Below, piece after piece: positions 15,537 to 25,073 of a DNA stretch of 48,774 nt. The position numbers and the translations under genes were made by a program. Each line of letters opens with the position of its first letter. The first letter of the stretch is position 1. The notes under the pieces were generated by a model that did not search any database, was not told the origin of the DNA, and saw only the letters and a program-made list of their open reading frames with translations. Source of the DNA: Comamonadaceae bacterium (GTDB lineage Bacteria > Pseudomonadota > Gammaproteobacteria > Burkholderiales > Burkholderiaceae_C); the NCBI GenBank assembly GCA_947485165.1, contig CANKRG010000011.1:1-48774 (forward strand), in the 5' to 3' direction.

Positions 15537-16274
15537 TTATTTTGCCGCCGTCAGCATCTTCTCAACCTGAGCCGCGTCAATCGCACCCGGCACGCGTGTG
15601 CCGTCTACAAAAAACATGGTCGGCGTACCGGTGATTTTGTGTTTTTTGCCAAATTCGACGTTGCGCGCCACGGCTGCCGTGTCGCAGGTGGCGGGCACCA
15701 CCGCTTGGTCGCGCACCATGTAGTCTTGCCACGCTTTGGCTTTGTCTTTGGCGCACCACAGGTTGTTGGATTTGGTCACTGAATCGGCACCCAAGATAGG
15801 GTAGAGAAACATGTAAAAAGTCGCATTGTCCACTTTTTGCATCTCACGCTCAAAGCGCTTGCAATAGCCGCAATTCGGGTCTTCAAACACCGCAATCTTG
15901 CGTTTGCCATTGCCGCGCACGATGGTGAAGGCGTCTTTGATGGGCAATGCCGCAAAGTCAATTGCACTTAATTTGTTGGTGCGAATTTCGGTCAGATCGC
16001 TACGCGTTTTCGTGTCGATCAGGTTGCCTTGGATCAAAAAATTGCCTTCAGCGTCGGTGTAAAAAATCTGTGTGCCGTTGACGCGCACTTCGAACAAACC
16101 ATCCATCGGCGTTTTGCTTATTTCTTCAATCGCCGGCAAATTGGGTAAACGCTCTTTAAGATTTTTGGTAATGACGGCATCTTGCGGCGTAGCCGCAAAG
16201 GCGCCAACGCTATACAGCAAGCCTGCGACTAAATACGTCAATAAATGAGCTGAGAATTTTTTAAATGCCAACAT
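15537..16274 (-). CDS. dsbC: Thiol:disulfide interchange protein DsbC
   Basis: This is a periplasmic disulfide isomerase of 245 residues. A signal peptide (LLTYLVAGLLYSVGAFA, cleavage after about residue 27) is followed by the N-terminal dimerisation domain (SKTPMDGLFEVRVNGTQIFYTD) and a thioredoxin domain with the CGYC active site in FEDPNCGYCKRFE near residue 135. The cis-proline loop is TGTPTMFF. A second cysteine pair (LWCAKDKAKA and PATCDTAA) matches the structural disulfide of DsbC. It is alone on its strand between the inverted repeat and the ubiH-like gene. Confidence 0.93.
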   Translation of the reverse strand: MLAFKKFSAHLLTYLVAGLLYSVGAFAATPQDAVITKNLKERLPNLPAIEEISKTPMDGLFEVRVNGTQIFYTDAEGNFLIQGNLIDTKTRSDLTEIRTNKLSAIDFAALPIKDAFTIVRGNGKRKIAVFEDPNCGYCKRFEREMQKVDNATFYMFLYPILGADSVTKSNNLWCAKDKAKAWQDYMVRDQAVVPATCDTAAVARNVEFGKKHKITGTPTMFFVDGTRVPGAIDAAQVEKMLTAAK

Positions 16275-16347
16275 GTATGAATCCCAACTAAATAAAACTA
16301 AAACTTAATCTAAAAACGGAAAACTATCTTTACAACCCGATGGTTCT

Positions 16348-17514
16348 CTATAGCCCCATCGCCCGCTTCGTCACCCACTGCTTCAAACCACCACTGCGCT
16401 CAAAACTCTGCATGCCCCAGTTGCGCAGCGCCTGCAAGGGCGATTCGCTTCTGGCAAACAGCTGCTGCAGCCCATCAGTCACCGTTCCCAGTGCAAATGC
16501 GTCTAGCTTCCTCGCCCGTTCATAACGTCTGAGCAGCTTGATATCGCCGACAGATCGCCAATATTCCTTGCCCCGAATACAACCCAGCACATTCGCCAGC
16601 TCCGCCACATCCGCCAGCCCCAAGTTCAAACCCTGGCCAGACAGCGGATGCACCGTGTGCGCCGCATCCCCTGCCAGCGCCCAACTTCCCAATACAGGGT
16701 GTTTTCCCACCCATTTGCTCGCCCGCGCCAGTTGCAGCGGCCATACGGCGCGCTCACTGTACAGCGTCATCTCGCCCAAAGCATAATCACTGCGGGCCGC
16801 CACTTCTGCGGCAAATGCTTCACTGCTCAACGCCATCAAGGCTTTGACGCGCTCCTCATCTACAGACCAAACCAGCGCCACAGAGTTCCCCGGATGCGTC
16901 TGACTCGGCTCAGAAAGCGGTAAAAACGCCAAAATATCGCCATTTTTGAACCACTGCAGCGCTCGGTTGTTGTGTGGCAGCGTGCCCGTCAGCCGTGCCG
17001 CAATCGCGTGCTGGTGGTAAGGTGTCACGTCAAACTCCACACCCAACTCGTCCCGCGTCACACTGTTTTTGCCTTCGCAAATGACGGTTAAATCACGGCG
17101 AATGGCGGTATTTGAATCTTGTAAGTGATCACTCGCTGCCTGTTCAACCACCGTAATCAGGGGCTGATACTTCACCGCCTGCAGCAATTGCGCCTCCAAA
17201 GCCGGTACATCCACAATCCAAGCCAGCGCTTCAGACCCATGTTCCGCAGCATTGAAATGAACCCGCCCCGTCGTGTCGCCATGCACCTGCATGCCTAAAA
17301 CCGGCGTGGCATGAGCGGCGTCAGGCCACACGCGCAAAGATTCAAGCAAGGTTTTTGAAGCCGCGTTCAACGCATAGGCTCTGACGTCGCTGGCAGATTC
17401 TGGCTTGGGCGCACCAACTAAAACCACCCGAAACCGCTCCTTAGCCAGCAACAACGCCAACGTCCGCGCCACAATGCCAGAACCTTGAATGCAAATGTCG
17501 TGATGAGTGCTCAT
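16348..17514 (-). CDS. FAD-dependent monooxygenase, UbiH/UbiF/VisC family
   Basis: This 388-residue flavoprotein hydroxylase has the FAD-binding GSGIVARTLALLLAKERFRVVLVG at residues 11-35, a DG-like middle motif region, and the second FAD motif WALAGDAAHTVHPLSGQGLNLGLADV near residue 285. These are the marks of the family that hydroxylates the ring of the ubiquinone precursor. The sequence alone does not tell which ring carbon it acts on, so no symbol is given. The N-terminal start MSTHHDICIQGSG is well placed. Repeat copy B lies directly upstream. Confidence 0.88.
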   Translation of the reverse strand: MSTHHDICIQGSGIVARTLALLLAKERFRVVLVGAPKPESASDVRAYALNAASKTLLESLRVWPDAAHATPVLGMQVHGDTTGRVHFNAAEHGSEALAWIVDVPALEAQLLQAVKYQPLITVVEQAASDHLQDSNTAIRRDLTVICEGKNSVTRDELGVEFDVTPYHQHAIAARLTGTLPHNNRALQWFKNGDILAFLPLSEPSQTHPGNSVALVWSVDEERVKALMALSSEAFAAEVAARSDYALGEMTLYSERAVWPLQLARASKWVGKHPVLGSWALAGDAAHTVHPLSGQGLNLGLADVAELANVLGCIRGKEYWRSVGDIKLLRRYERARKLDAFALGTVTDGLQQLFARSESPLQALRNWGMQSFERSGGLKQWVTKRAMGL

Positions 17515-17558
17515 ATAGGCATTGTAAAAGGTTACGGGAAACCTTTGGGGATTGTGAT

Positions 17559-17614
17559 TTTGCTATGAATTTAATAGCTGTTTATGTAATAAATACGCCG
17601 GCTAGAGCCTAAAA
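17559..17614 (+). repeat. Interspersed repeat, copy B
   Basis: This is a near-complete member of the repeat family: TTGCTATGAATTTAATAGC, then a spacer with AATAAATACGCC, then GGCTAGAGCCTAAAA. It occupies the short divergent region between the ubiH-like gene and the MOSC gene, so promoters of both must lie in or around it. It is used here as the reference copy. Confidence 0.75.
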
Positions 17615-17644
17615 ATAGGATGTTTTTATCGTGTAAAATGGGTT

Positions 17645-18517
17645 ATGACCTCCAAATACCCAACCCAATACGACGTTCGCGCAAAAATCGCCCAACTTTT
17701 CATTTACCCCATCAAATCTTGCTGCGCTATTGAGCTGAAAGAGGCTGTTTTGACGGATACGGGGCTGGATTTGGATCGGGCTTGGATGGTGGTTGATGAA
17801 AACGGCGCGTTTTTGACGCAGCGCGAGTTGCCGCGCATGGCGCTGATTCAGCCGGCCTTGACCAGTTTTGACATGATCGTCAAAGCGCCAGGTATGTCTG
17901 CGCTGAAGCTGGCGATTGACGAAGTGGCCGAGCCTGTCACCGTGACGGTGTGGGACGACACCGTCAAAGCCTTCGACATGGGCGACGAGGCGGCTTATTG
18001 GTTCAGCGACTTTTTGAACCAAACTGTCCGCTTGGTGCGCTTTGACCCCGAGCAAAAGCGCCTGTCCAGCATGACTTGGACCAAGGGCATCGAAGCCCAA
18101 AACGGCTTTGACGACGGTTTTGCGGTGCTGGTGACCAGTGTGGCGTCGCTCAAAGTGCTGAACGACAAGCTCGTCGCCGCCGGTGAAAAAGCCATCACCA
18201 TGCAGCGCCTGCGACCGAATGTGGTGCTGACCGGCATTGACGCCTACGACGAAGACCGCTTAGACACCTTGCACATCACCACCCAGCAAGGCGAGGCGCA
18301 ACTCAAACACGTCAAACCCTGCGCCCGCTGCTCGATTCCAGACGTGGATCTGCAAAACGGCAAGCAAGGCACCGCCGTGGCCGATATGCTGCAAAGCTAC
18401 CGCGCTAACCCGTTGATGGACGGCGCGGTGACTTTAGGCATGAATGCGATTGTTTTGGCAGGCGAGGGCGCGAGCCTGCGCGTGGGGCAGGCGGTGGGGG
18501 CGAACTACGTGTTCTAA
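17645..18517 (+). CDS. MOSC domain protein (YcbX-like)
   Basis: This 290-residue protein has an N-terminal MOSC beta-barrel domain (IAQLFIYPIKSCCAIELKEAVL, DRAWMVVDENGAFLTQRELP) and a C-terminal MOSC domain. The conserved cysteine that binds molybdenum cofactor sulfur is in KPCARCSIPDVD near residue 225. Related proteins (YcbX, mARC) reduce N-hydroxylated compounds using Moco. No 2Fe-2S domain is fused at the C terminus, unlike E. coli YcbX, so it would need a separate reductant. It stands alone between two repeat copies. Confidence 0.88.
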   Translation: MTSKYPTQYDVRAKIAQLFIYPIKSCCAIELKEAVLTDTGLDLDRAWMVVDENGAFLTQRELPRMALIQPALTSFDMIVKAPGMSALKLAIDEVAEPVTVTVWDDTVKAFDMGDEAAYWFSDFLNQTVRLVRFDPEQKRLSSMTWTKGIEAQNGFDDGFAVLVTSVASLKVLNDKLVAAGEKAITMQRLRPNVVLTGIDAYDEDRLDTLHITTQQGEAQLKHVKPCARCSIPDVDLQNGKQGTAVADMLQSYRANPLMDGAVTLGMNAIVLAGEGASLRVGQAVGANYVF

Positions 18518-18578
18518 AGTCCGTTCGGGGCTGTTTTTAGAGGTAAAACCGTGAAAACAGGTAAAATAGAGCATAAAT

Positions 18579-18633
18579 TGGCACCTAGCCTGCGTATTTA
18601 TTGCCTATAATGCTATAAAAATTATAGCAAAAT
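18579..18633 (-). repeat. Interspersed repeat, copy C
   Basis: Minus-strand orientation. Read from 18633 downwards it gives TTTTGCTATAATTTTTATAGC, a spacer, then GGCAATAAATACGCAGGCTAGG. It lies between the MOSC gene and ychF, about 45 bp before the ychF start. Confidence 0.75.
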
Positions 18634-18677
18634 CAGTATCTTTCAATATTTTTGAAATCATTTAGGAATTTTCGAGC

Positions 18678-19763
18678 ATGAAATGCGGAATTGTGGGCTT
18701 GCCCAACGTCGGTAAATCGACCCTGTTTAACGCCTTGACCAAGGCCGGTATTGCCGCTGAAAACTACCCGTTTTGCACCATCGAGCCGAACGTCGGCGTC
18801 GTCGAAGTGCCAGACCCGCGCCTGCAAAAGCTGGCCGCCATCATCACGCCTGAGCGCATCGTCCCCGCCATTGTCGAGTTTGTCGATATCGCTGGTTTGG
18901 TCGCAGGTGCCAGCACCGGTGAAGGTCTGGGCAACAAGTTTTTGGAGCACATCCGCCAAACCGACGCCACCATCAACGTGGTGCGCTGTTTTGAGGACGA
19001 CAACGTCATCCACGTCGCCGGTAAGGTCGACCCGATCGACGACATCGAGGTGATCCAGACCGAGCTGTGCCTAGCCGATTTGACGGCGGTTGAAAAAGGT
19101 TTGCATCGCGTCAGTAAATTAGCGCGTTCGGGCGACAAAGAATCGGCCAAACTCGTGCTTATTTTGGAGAAATGCCAAGCTGCGTTGAATGACACCAAGC
19201 CCGTGCGAACGATTGATTTCAGCAAAGAAGAGCACGTGCTGTTGAAGCCATTCTTCCTCATCACCGCCAAGCCCGCCATGTTTGTGGCCAATGTGGCGGA
19301 AGATGGCTTCACCAACAACCCCATGCTGGACCGCCTGACCGCCTACGCCACCGCGCAAAACGCGCCCGTGGTGGCGATCAGCGCCAAAATGGAAGCCGAA
19401 ATGGCCGAGATGGACGACGAAGACCGCGCCATGTTTTTGGCTGAGCTGGGCCAGGACGAGCCGGGTCTGGACCGTTTGATCCGCGCTGCCTACAAGCTGC
19501 TGGGCCTGCAAACCTACTTCACCGCTGGCGTGAAAGAAGTGCGTGCTTGGACGATTCATGTAGGCGACACCGGCCCGCAAGCGGCTGGCGTGATCCACAC
19601 CGACTTCGAAAAAGGCTACATCCGCGCCCAAACCATCGCTTTTGACGATTACATCGGCTTCAAAGGCGAGCAGGGCGCCAAAGACGCCGGCAAAATGCGC
19701 GCCGAGGGCAAGGACTACGTCGTCAAAGATGGCGACGTGATGAACTTCTTGTTTAGCCCTTAA
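18678..19763 (+). CDS. ychF: Redox-regulated ATPase/GTPase YchF
   Basis: This 361-residue OBG-family P-loop protein starts [21 protein letters not shown] (G1 motif GLPNVGKS). It has [20 protein letters not shown] (G3), the NxxE-type G4 variant of the family, and a C-terminal TGS domain ([36 protein letters not shown]). YchF (Ola1 in eukaryotes) prefers ATP, binds ribosomes and modulates the oxidative stress response. Length and motifs are standard. It is followed by the tRNA-Met gene. Confidence 0.96.
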   Translation: MKCGIVGLPNVGKSTLFNALTKAGIAAENYPFCTIEPNVGVVEVPDPRLQKLAAIITPERIVPAIVEFVDIAGLVAGASTGEGLGNKFLEHIRQTDATINVVRCFEDDNVIHVAGKVDPIDDIEVIQTELCLADLTAVEKGLHRVSKLARSGDKESAKLVLILEKCQAALNDTKPVRTIDFSKEEHVLLKPFFLITAKPAMFVANVAEDGFTNNPMLDRLTAYATAQNAPVVAISAKMEAEMAEMDDEDRAMFLAELGQDEPGLDRLIRAAYKLLGLQTYFTAGVKEVRAWTIHVGDTGPQAAGVIHTDFEKGYIRAQTIAFDDYIGFKGEQGAKDAGKMRAEGKDYVVKDGDVMNFLFSP

Positions 19764-19783
19764 AGTAATTACCGCACCTAAAT

Positions 19784-19813
19784 TTGCCAAGCTAGCCTAA
19801 AAACAGCTATAAT
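19784..19813 (+). promoter_or_regulatory. Promoter of the tRNA-Met gene
   Basis: TTGCCA at 19784-19789 and TATAAT at 19808-19813 are separated by 18 bp. The mature tRNA starts 10 bases after the -10 box, so the 5' leader would be only a few nucleotides. Confidence 0.6.
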
Positions 19814-19822
19814 TTCAGGCTC

Positions 19823-19899
19823 GGTCGTATAGCTCAGTTGGTTAGAGCGCAGCATTCATAATGCTGAAGTCGGTGGTTCAAATCCACCTACGACCACCA
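19823..19899 (+). tRNA. tRNA-Met (CAT), elongator type
   Basis: The 77-nt cloverleaf can be folded by hand. The acceptor stem is GGTCGTA with TACGACC, the D arm is AGCTCAGTTGGTTAGAGC, and the anticodon stem is CAGCA/TGCTG with loop TTCATAA (CAT at 19857-19859). The T arm is GGTGG/CCACC, and CCA is encoded at 19897-19899. The first base pair G-C and the lack of the three G-C pairs of initiator tRNA argue for elongator Met. A CAT tRNA modified to read AUA (Ile2) is the alternative. Confidence 0.93.
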
Positions 19900-19916
19900 A
19901 ACCATAAGAAGAACTT

Positions 19917-19953
19917 AAAAGCCTTTGATTCGCAAGAGTCAAAGGCTTTTTTT
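19917..19953 (+). terminator. Terminator of the tRNA-Met gene
   Basis: GCCTTTGA (19921-19928) pairs with TCAAAGGC (19939-19946), extended by AAAA/TTTT, followed by a run of seven Ts. It ends about 18 bp after the encoded CCA. Confidence 0.9.
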
Positions 19954-19972
19954 CATGGTGAATTTGGTTTAT

Positions 19973-20134
19973 TTATGGGCGTTTGCCAATGGAGACCGAT
20001 TCCCGCACCCATGTTTTGGACTGTTCGCTCAAGCTCAGCCCCAGCCCAGGCCGGGTCGGCACCAGCATGCGACCGTTGTTGATTTCTATGCGTTCATTGA
20101 ACAAAGGCAGGTAGCAGGAGGAGACCTGAATCTA
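19973..20134 (-). pseudogene. C-terminal fragment of an enolase-superfamily sugar-acid dehydratase
   Basis: Reading the minus strand after a TAG at 20132-20134 gives YLPLFNERIEINNGRMLVPT followed by RPGLGLSLSEQSKTWVRE, ending TAA 19973-19975. This matches the last 50 or so residues of mandelate-racemase/galactonate-dehydratase type enzymes (the INNGRMLVPTRPGLG strand). No N-terminal domain or catalytic residues are left. A short open stretch with its own ATG (20176) precedes it but is cut off by the TAG. It lies 29 bp downstream of garD on the same strand, so it is a remnant of a further sugar-acid gene. Confidence 0.7.
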
Positions 20135-20204
20135 GGCGATGCGGTCGTTGGTGTGGTTGGGGATGCTCGTTGTCATGTGCTTTGCCTTTCAGTTTGCAGT
20201 TTTA

Positions 20205-21767
20205 TTAAGTCACCGGGGCTGGATTAAATAAAACCAGCGCGTTGTGCAGCTTCCAGTGCTCGGCCCAGGTTTTTTTGCGGCCGCTGGCCACTTCCAGCAT
20301 GAGGTGAAACATCTCCCAGCCCACGTCTTCAATGGTTTTGCTGCCGTCGGCGATGGTGCCGGCGTTGATGTCCATCAAATCGTGCCAACGGCGTGCCAAG
20401 TCAGTGCGGGTAGCAACTTTGATGACGGGGCACTCGGCCAAACCATACGGCGTGCCGCGCCCGGTGGTGAAAACGTGCAAATTCATGCCAGCCGCCAGTT
20501 GCAGCGTGCCGCAGATGAAGTCGCTGGCAGGCGTGGCGGCGTAGGTCAAGCCTTTTTGCTTCAGCTTTTCGCCTGGCGCGAGCACGCCGGTGATGGCGGC
20601 TGAGCCGGATTTGACGATGGAGCCCATCGCTTTTTCAACAATGTTGGACAAGCCGCCTTTCTTGTTGCCCGGCGTGGTGTTGGCGCTGCGGTCAACCTTG
20701 CCGCGCTGCAGGTAGGCATCGTACCAGGCCATCTCGCGGATCATCGCTTCCGCCACTTCAGGGGTGGAGGCGCGGGCGGTGAGCTGGTCGATGCCGTCGC
20801 GCACCTCGGTGGTTTCTGAAAACATCACGCTGGCACCGGCACGCACCAGCAAATCGGTGCAATAGCCCACCGCCGGGTTGGCGGTCACGCCTGAAAAGGC
20901 ATCGCTGCCACCGCATTGCACACCGACCACCAGCTCACTGGCAGGCACGGTTTCACGCTGGCGTACATTCAAGCGTTGCAAGTGGGTTTCAGCTTGGCGC
21001 ATGATGGCGTCGACCATGGACATGAAGCCGACGTGGGCGTCGTCTTGCAGGCAAACGACGTCCAATACGGACTCAGCCTGGCGTTCGTCAACGATGGCAA
21101 AACTACCCGGCGGCATCAATCGCTCAGGTTGCAGCTTTTCGCAGCCCAAGCTCACCACCATCACTTCGCCGCCAAAGTTCGGGTTCAGGCTGATGTTGCG
21201 CAGCGTGCGGATGGGGATTTCTGCACCCGGCGCGTCAATCGCCACACCGCAGCCGTAGCTGTGTTCCAGCGCGACAACATCATCAACGTTAGGAAATTTG
21301 GGCAAAAGTTCGACCTTGATGCGTTGCACAGCAAAATCTGTCACAGCGGCCACGCACTGCACGGTTTGGGTGATGGCCAAAATGTTGCGCGTACCGACCG
21401 AACCATCGGCGTTGCGGTAGCCTTCAAAGGTGTAGCCCTCAAGTGGCGGCTGTACAGCTGGTTTGACGGTGGCGATGGGCAGGTTGTCCAGCTCGCGGGC
21501 ATCGGGCATGGTCAACAAGCGCTCATGCACCCAGCTACCAGCCGGAATGTCTTTCAGTGCGTAGCCAATCGGAATGCCGTAGCGCAGCACCGGCGCATCC
21601 ATCGCTAAATCTACCAGCGCCACTTTGTGGCCTTGCGGGACTTTGTCTTTGAGTACCAAGCCGTTGGACAAAACAGTGCCAGCGGGCAGTCCACCGTCAT
21701 TCGCGACGATGGCCACGTTGTCGCTGGGGTGCATGCTGATGGTGAGCGGTAATGTTTGGGTTGGCAT
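20205..21767 (-). CDS. garD: Galactarate dehydratase (UxaA/GarD family)
   Basis: This 520-residue enzyme would dehydrate meso-galactarate to 5-keto-4-deoxy-D-glucarate. It aligns by eye with E. coli GarD along its length: the N-terminal SAF-like domain ([16 protein letters not shown]), [88 protein letters not shown], and the C-terminal LFNPAPVT. The start at 21767 has AGGAGCA upstream; the frame stays open for another 54 codons, but that extension is not family-like. It is divergent from gudD, garL and garR, which convert its product, so the four form one catabolic unit. Confidence 0.94.
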   Translation of the reverse strand: MPTQTLPLTISMHPSDNVAIVANDGGLPAGTVLSNGLVLKDKVPQGHKVALVDLAMDAPVLRYGIPIGYALKDIPAGSWVHERLLTMPDARELDNLPIATVKPAVQPPLEGYTFEGYRNADGSVGTRNILAITQTVQCVAAVTDFAVQRIKVELLPKFPNVDDVVALEHSYGCGVAIDAPGAEIPIRTLRNISLNPNFGGEVMVVSLGCEKLQPERLMPPGSFAIVDERQAESVLDVVCLQDDAHVGFMSMVDAIMRQAETHLQRLNVRQRETVPASELVVGVQCGGSDAFSGVTANPAVGYCTDLLVRAGASVMFSETTEVRDGIDQLTARASTPEVAEAMIREMAWYDAYLQRGKVDRSANTTPGNKKGGLSNIVEKAMGSIVKSGSAAITGVLAPGEKLKQKGLTYAATPASDFICGTLQLAAGMNLHVFTTGRGTPYGLAECPVIKVATRTDLARRWHDLMDINAGTIADGSKTIEDVGWEMFHLMLEVASGRKKTWAEHWKLHNALVLFNPAPVT

Positions 21768-21836
21768 GACTTGCTCCTGCTGAAAGGGAAAGTTGAAATC
21801 TATAAAACTGGAAACTATTTGTGGTCTACGTAAAAA

Positions 21837-21865
21837 TCTATTATGATAGACATCAGACAACTGAT
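21837..21865. promoter_or_regulatory. Two small palindromes in the garD-gudD divergent region
   Basis: TCTAT-TATG-ATAGA (21837-21850) and ATCAG-ACAA-CTGAT (21852-21865) are both perfect 5+4+5 inverted repeats placed side by side in the 128-bp region between the divergent garD and gudD starts. The second has a size and core like operators of GntR/FCD regulators. No regulator gene is present in the window. They are read directly from sequence; their role is inference. Confidence 0.45.
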
Positions 21866-21895
21866 AACTTAGAATTATAAACGAATGACTAATAT

Positions 21896-23242
21896 ATGAG
21901 TATGACCCAAATCTCAAATAACACGCCAAAAATCACCAGCTTACGCGCCATTCCCGTCGCGGGCCGCGACAGCATGTTGCTCAACCTGAGCGGCGCCCAC
22001 GGCCCGTATTTCACGCGCAATATTTTGATCTTGACCGACAGTGCGGGCAACACCGGTGTGGGCGAGGTGCCAGGCGGTGAAAAGATTCGTCAAACGTTGG
22101 AAGATGCGGCTGCCTTGGTGGTCGGGCAATCTTTGGGCAATGTGCAAGACATGCTGCGTAAGGTACAAAACCAGTTTGCCGACCGCGACAGCGGTGGCCG
22201 TGGCCAGCAAACTTTCGATTTGCGCACCACCATCCACGCGGTGACGGCGATTGAATCTGCCTTGCTGGATTTGCTGGGCCAGCACCTAGGCGTGCCCGTC
22301 GCGGCCTTGTTGGGTGAAGGCCAGCAGCGTGATGCGGTCGAAATGCTGGGTTATTTGTTCTATGTCGGCGACCGCAGCAAGACCAATTTGCGATACAACA
22401 GCGAACCCGATGCCGACAACAACTGGTCACGCGTGCGCCATGAAGTCGCTTTGACGCCCGAAACCATCGTCCGCCAGGCCGAAGCCGCGCACGAGCGCTA
22501 TGGCTTCAACGACTTCAAACTCAAAGGCGGCGTGTTGCGCGGCGAAGATGAAATTGCCGCTGTCACCGCCTTGCACGAGCGCTTCCCGCAAGCCCGCGTC
22601 ACGCTGGACCCGAACGGCGGCTGGTTGTTGAAAGACGCGATCCGCCTGATGCGCGACATGAAAAACGTCGTCGCCTACGCCGAAGACCCGTGCGGCGCGG
22701 AAGAAGGCTTCTCTGGCCGGGAGGTGATGGCCGAGTTCCGCCGCGCCACCGGTTTGCCGACGGCGACCAACATGATCGCGACCGATTGGCGTCAACTGAG
22801 CCACGCACTGTCGTTGCAATCGGTCGATATTCCGCTGGCGGATCCGCATTTTTGGACCATGGCCGGCTCGGTGAGGGTGGCGCAAACCTGCCGTGATTGG
22901 GGGCTGACCTGGGGATCGCATTCCAACAACCATTTTGACGTGTCGCTGGCGATGTTCACCCACGTCGGTGCTGCCGCACCGGGCAAGGTGACGGCGATTG
23001 ACACCCACTGGATCTGGCAAGACGGTCAGCGTTTGACCAAAGAGCCGCTGCAAATCAAAGGTGGCTTGGTGCAAGTGCCGAAAAAGCCGGGCTTGGGCGT
23101 AGAGCTGGACATGGTGGAGGTTGAAAAAGCGCACCAACTCTACAAGCAGCACGGCTTGGGCTCGCGCGACGACGCCACGGCCATGCAGTATTTGATTCCC
23201 AACTGGAAATTCGACCCCAAACGTGCAGCGTTTGATAGATGA
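21896..23242 (+). CDS. gudD: Glucarate dehydratase
   Basis: This 448-residue enolase-superfamily enzyme is close to E. coli GudD (446). The N-terminal capping domain includes [22 protein letters not shown] and [19 protein letters not shown]. The barrel carries the catalytic KxK in [46 protein letters not shown], and the catalytic histidine in [16 protein letters not shown]. It dehydrates D-glucarate (and L-idarate) to 5-keto-4-deoxyglucarate. The SD is weak before the ATG at 21896. First gene of gudD-garL-garR, divergent from garD. Confidence 0.95.
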   Translation: MSMTQISNNTPKITSLRAIPVAGRDSMLLNLSGAHGPYFTRNILILTDSAGNTGVGEVPGGEKIRQTLEDAAALVVGQSLGNVQDMLRKVQNQFADRDSGGRGQQTFDLRTTIHAVTAIESALLDLLGQHLGVPVAALLGEGQQRDAVEMLGYLFYVGDRSKTNLRYNSEPDADNNWSRVRHEVALTPETIVRQAEAAHERYGFNDFKLKGGVLRGEDEIAAVTALHERFPQARVTLDPNGGWLLKDAIRLMRDMKNVVAYAEDPCGAEEGFSGREVMAEFRRATGLPTATNMIATDWRQLSHALSLQSVDIPLADPHFWTMAGSVRVAQTCRDWGLTWGSHSNNHFDVSLAMFTHVGAAAPGKVTAIDTHWIWQDGQRLTKEPLQIKGGLVQVPKKPGLGVELDMVEVEKAHQLYKQHGLGSRDDATAMQYLIPNWKFDPKRAAFDR

Positions 23243-23289
23243 CGGCCCCGCGTTCGATAGATAACAACAAAATTTTTAGGAGCAACACC

Positions 23290-24078
23290 ATGAGAGAAAA
23301 CCGCTTACGCACCATCTGGCAATCAGGCGGCGCTGTCACCAATGGCTGGTTGGCCATTCCCAACAGCTTTTCCGCTGAAACCATGGCGCACCAAGGCTGG
23401 GATTCGCTGACCATCGACATGCAGCACGGCATGGTTGACTACTCGACCATGGTGCCCATGTTGCAAGCCATTTCTACCACCAACACCGTGCCCGTGGTGC
23501 GCGTGCCGTGGTTAGAGCCCGGCATTTTGATGAAAACCTTGGACGCAGGCGCTTACGGCGTGATTTGCCCCATGATCAACACCCGTGAAGACGCCCAAAA
23601 GCTGGTCGCCTACACCCACTATGCACCGCAAGGCACACGCAGCTTCGGTCCAACCCGCGCCTTGCTCTACGGCGGTGCCGATTACGCCAAGCATGCGAAC
23701 AACACCATCGTCACCTTCGCGATGATTGAGACGGCCCAAGCGTTGGACAATTTGGACGATATTTTGTCGGTCGAGGGGCTGGACGCTATCTACATCGGCC
23801 CATCCGATTTATCCTTGGCCTTGGGTTGCACCCCCACCTTTGACGACTTGGATCCCAAAGCCGCAGAAGCGGTAGACCATATCCTGGCACGCGCCAAAGC
23901 GCACGGCATCGTGGCGGGTATTCACAACGGCGCGCCTGAAGCCGCGTTGAAACGCATTGCCAAAGGCTTCCAGTTTGTCACCGTGGGCTCAGACGCACGT
24001 TTGATGGCCGCTGGCGCGCAGGCGGTGATGGCGAAGATGCGTGCTGTGTCTGCGCCCAAAGCAGCTGGTGGCTATTAA
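23290..24078 (+). CDS. garL: HpcH/HpaI-family aldolase, probably 5-keto-4-deoxy-D-glucarate aldolase
   Basis: This 262-residue class II aldolase has the family motifs GWDSLTIDMQHGMVDY (metal-site environment), VPVVRVPWLEPG, EDAQKLVAYTHYAPQGTRSFGP, and IETAQALDNLDDILSVEGLDAIYIGPSDLS. GarL splits 5-keto-4-deoxyglucarate to pyruvate and tartronate semialdehyde. Members of this family also act on homoprotocatechuate or other keto acids, so the assignment rests on position between gudD and garR. The start at 23290 has TTAGGAG upstream; an ATG at 23239 overlapping the gudD stop is less likely. Confidence 0.8.
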   Translation: MRENRLRTIWQSGGAVTNGWLAIPNSFSAETMAHQGWDSLTIDMQHGMVDYSTMVPMLQAISTTNTVPVVRVPWLEPGILMKTLDAGAYGVICPMINTREDAQKLVAYTHYAPQGTRSFGPTRALLYGGADYAKHANNTIVTFAMIETAQALDNLDDILSVEGLDAIYIGPSDLSLALGCTPTFDDLDPKAAEAVDHILARAKAHGIVAGIHNGAPEAALKRIAKGFQFVTVGSDARLMAAGAQAVMAKMRAVSAPKAAGGY

Positions 24079-24146
24079 TCAAAGCAAAGCAAAAATTCAC
24101 ACTGTATTTGTACTTTAATTAATCAAGAGAAAAAAGGAGAGCCACA

Positions 24147-25037
24147 ATGAAAATCGGATTTATAGGTTTAGGCATCATGGGCGCGCCGATGGCGCAGCAT
24201 TTATTGGCAGCAGGACACGAGTTGTTTGTGCCCAAACGCAGCAAAGTACCCGAAGCTTTGAGCGCGGCCACGGTCTGCGCCACCAATGCAGATGTCGCGT
24301 GCGCTGCAGAAGTCATCATTTTGATGCTGCCAGACACGCCCGATGTGGACAAAGTGTTGTTCGGTAAAGAAGGCGTGGCTGAAGGATTGAAGAGCGGGGG
24401 AGGTAAGGGCAAGGTCGTCATCGACATGAGCTCGATTTCCCCCATGGAAACCAAGCGCTTCGCACTAGCCATCAACGAGTTAGGCTGTGATTACCTGGAC
24501 GCACCCGTCTCCGGCGGCGAAGTCGGCGCCAAAGCCGCTAGCTTGACCATCATGATTGGTGGCGACGAAGCGGTGTTTGAACGCATCAAACCGCTGTTTG
24601 AATTGATGGGCAAAAACATCACCTTGGTCGGCGGCAATGGCGACGGCCAAACCACCAAAGTGGCGAACCAAATCATTGTCGCGCTGAACATCGCCGCCGT
24701 AGGCGAAGCCCTGCTGTTCGCCAGCAAAGCTGGTGCCGACCCTGCGCGTGTGCGCCAAGCCTTGATGGGTGGTTTCGCTGCCAGCCGCATTTTGGAAGTG
24801 CATGGCGAACGCATGATCAAGCGCACCTTCAACCCCGGTTTCCGCATTGCCCTGCATCAAAAAGACCTGAATCTGGCCCTCGCAGGCGCAAAAGCCATGG
24901 GTGTGGCACTGCCGCAAACAGCGTCTGCCGCGCAGCTGATGCAGGTTTGTGCAGCGAATGGTTGGGACCAGTTGGACCATTCGGCACTGGTTAAATCGCT
25001 GGAGTTGATGGCGGCGCATGAGGTGGCCACGGCATAA
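24147..25037 (+). CDS. garR: Tartronate semialdehyde reductase (2-hydroxy-3-oxopropionate reductase)
   Basis: This 296-residue beta-hydroxyacid dehydrogenase has an N-terminal Rossmann motif GFIGLGIMGAPMAQ, the substrate-binding signature YLDAPVSGGEVGAKAASLTI, and the catalytic lysine in TTKVANQIIVALN near residue 171. It reduces tartronate semialdehyde, the product of GarL, to D-glycerate with NAD(P)H. The start has AAGGAGAG upstream. It is the last gene of the unit. Related GlxR enzymes share the activity; neighbours make GarR the better name. Confidence 0.9.
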   Translation: MKIGFIGLGIMGAPMAQHLLAAGHELFVPKRSKVPEALSAATVCATNADVACAAEVIILMLPDTPDVDKVLFGKEGVAEGLKSGGGKGKVVIDMSSISPMETKRFALAINELGCDYLDAPVSGGEVGAKAASLTIMIGGDEAVFERIKPLFELMGKNITLVGGNGDGQTTKVANQIIVALNIAAVGEALLFASKAGADPARVRQALMGGFAASRILEVHGERMIKRTFNPGFRIALHQKDLNLALAGAKAMGVALPQTASAAQLMQVCAANGWDQLDHSALVKSLELMAAHEVATA

Positions 25038-25073
25038 TACGATCCCTGTTTCACTGATTTGAGCCCGCCGACC

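Noticed and set aside
22427-23152. 241-codon frame opposite gudD and similar frames opposite garD
   Set aside because: Shadows of strongly conserved dehydratase genes.
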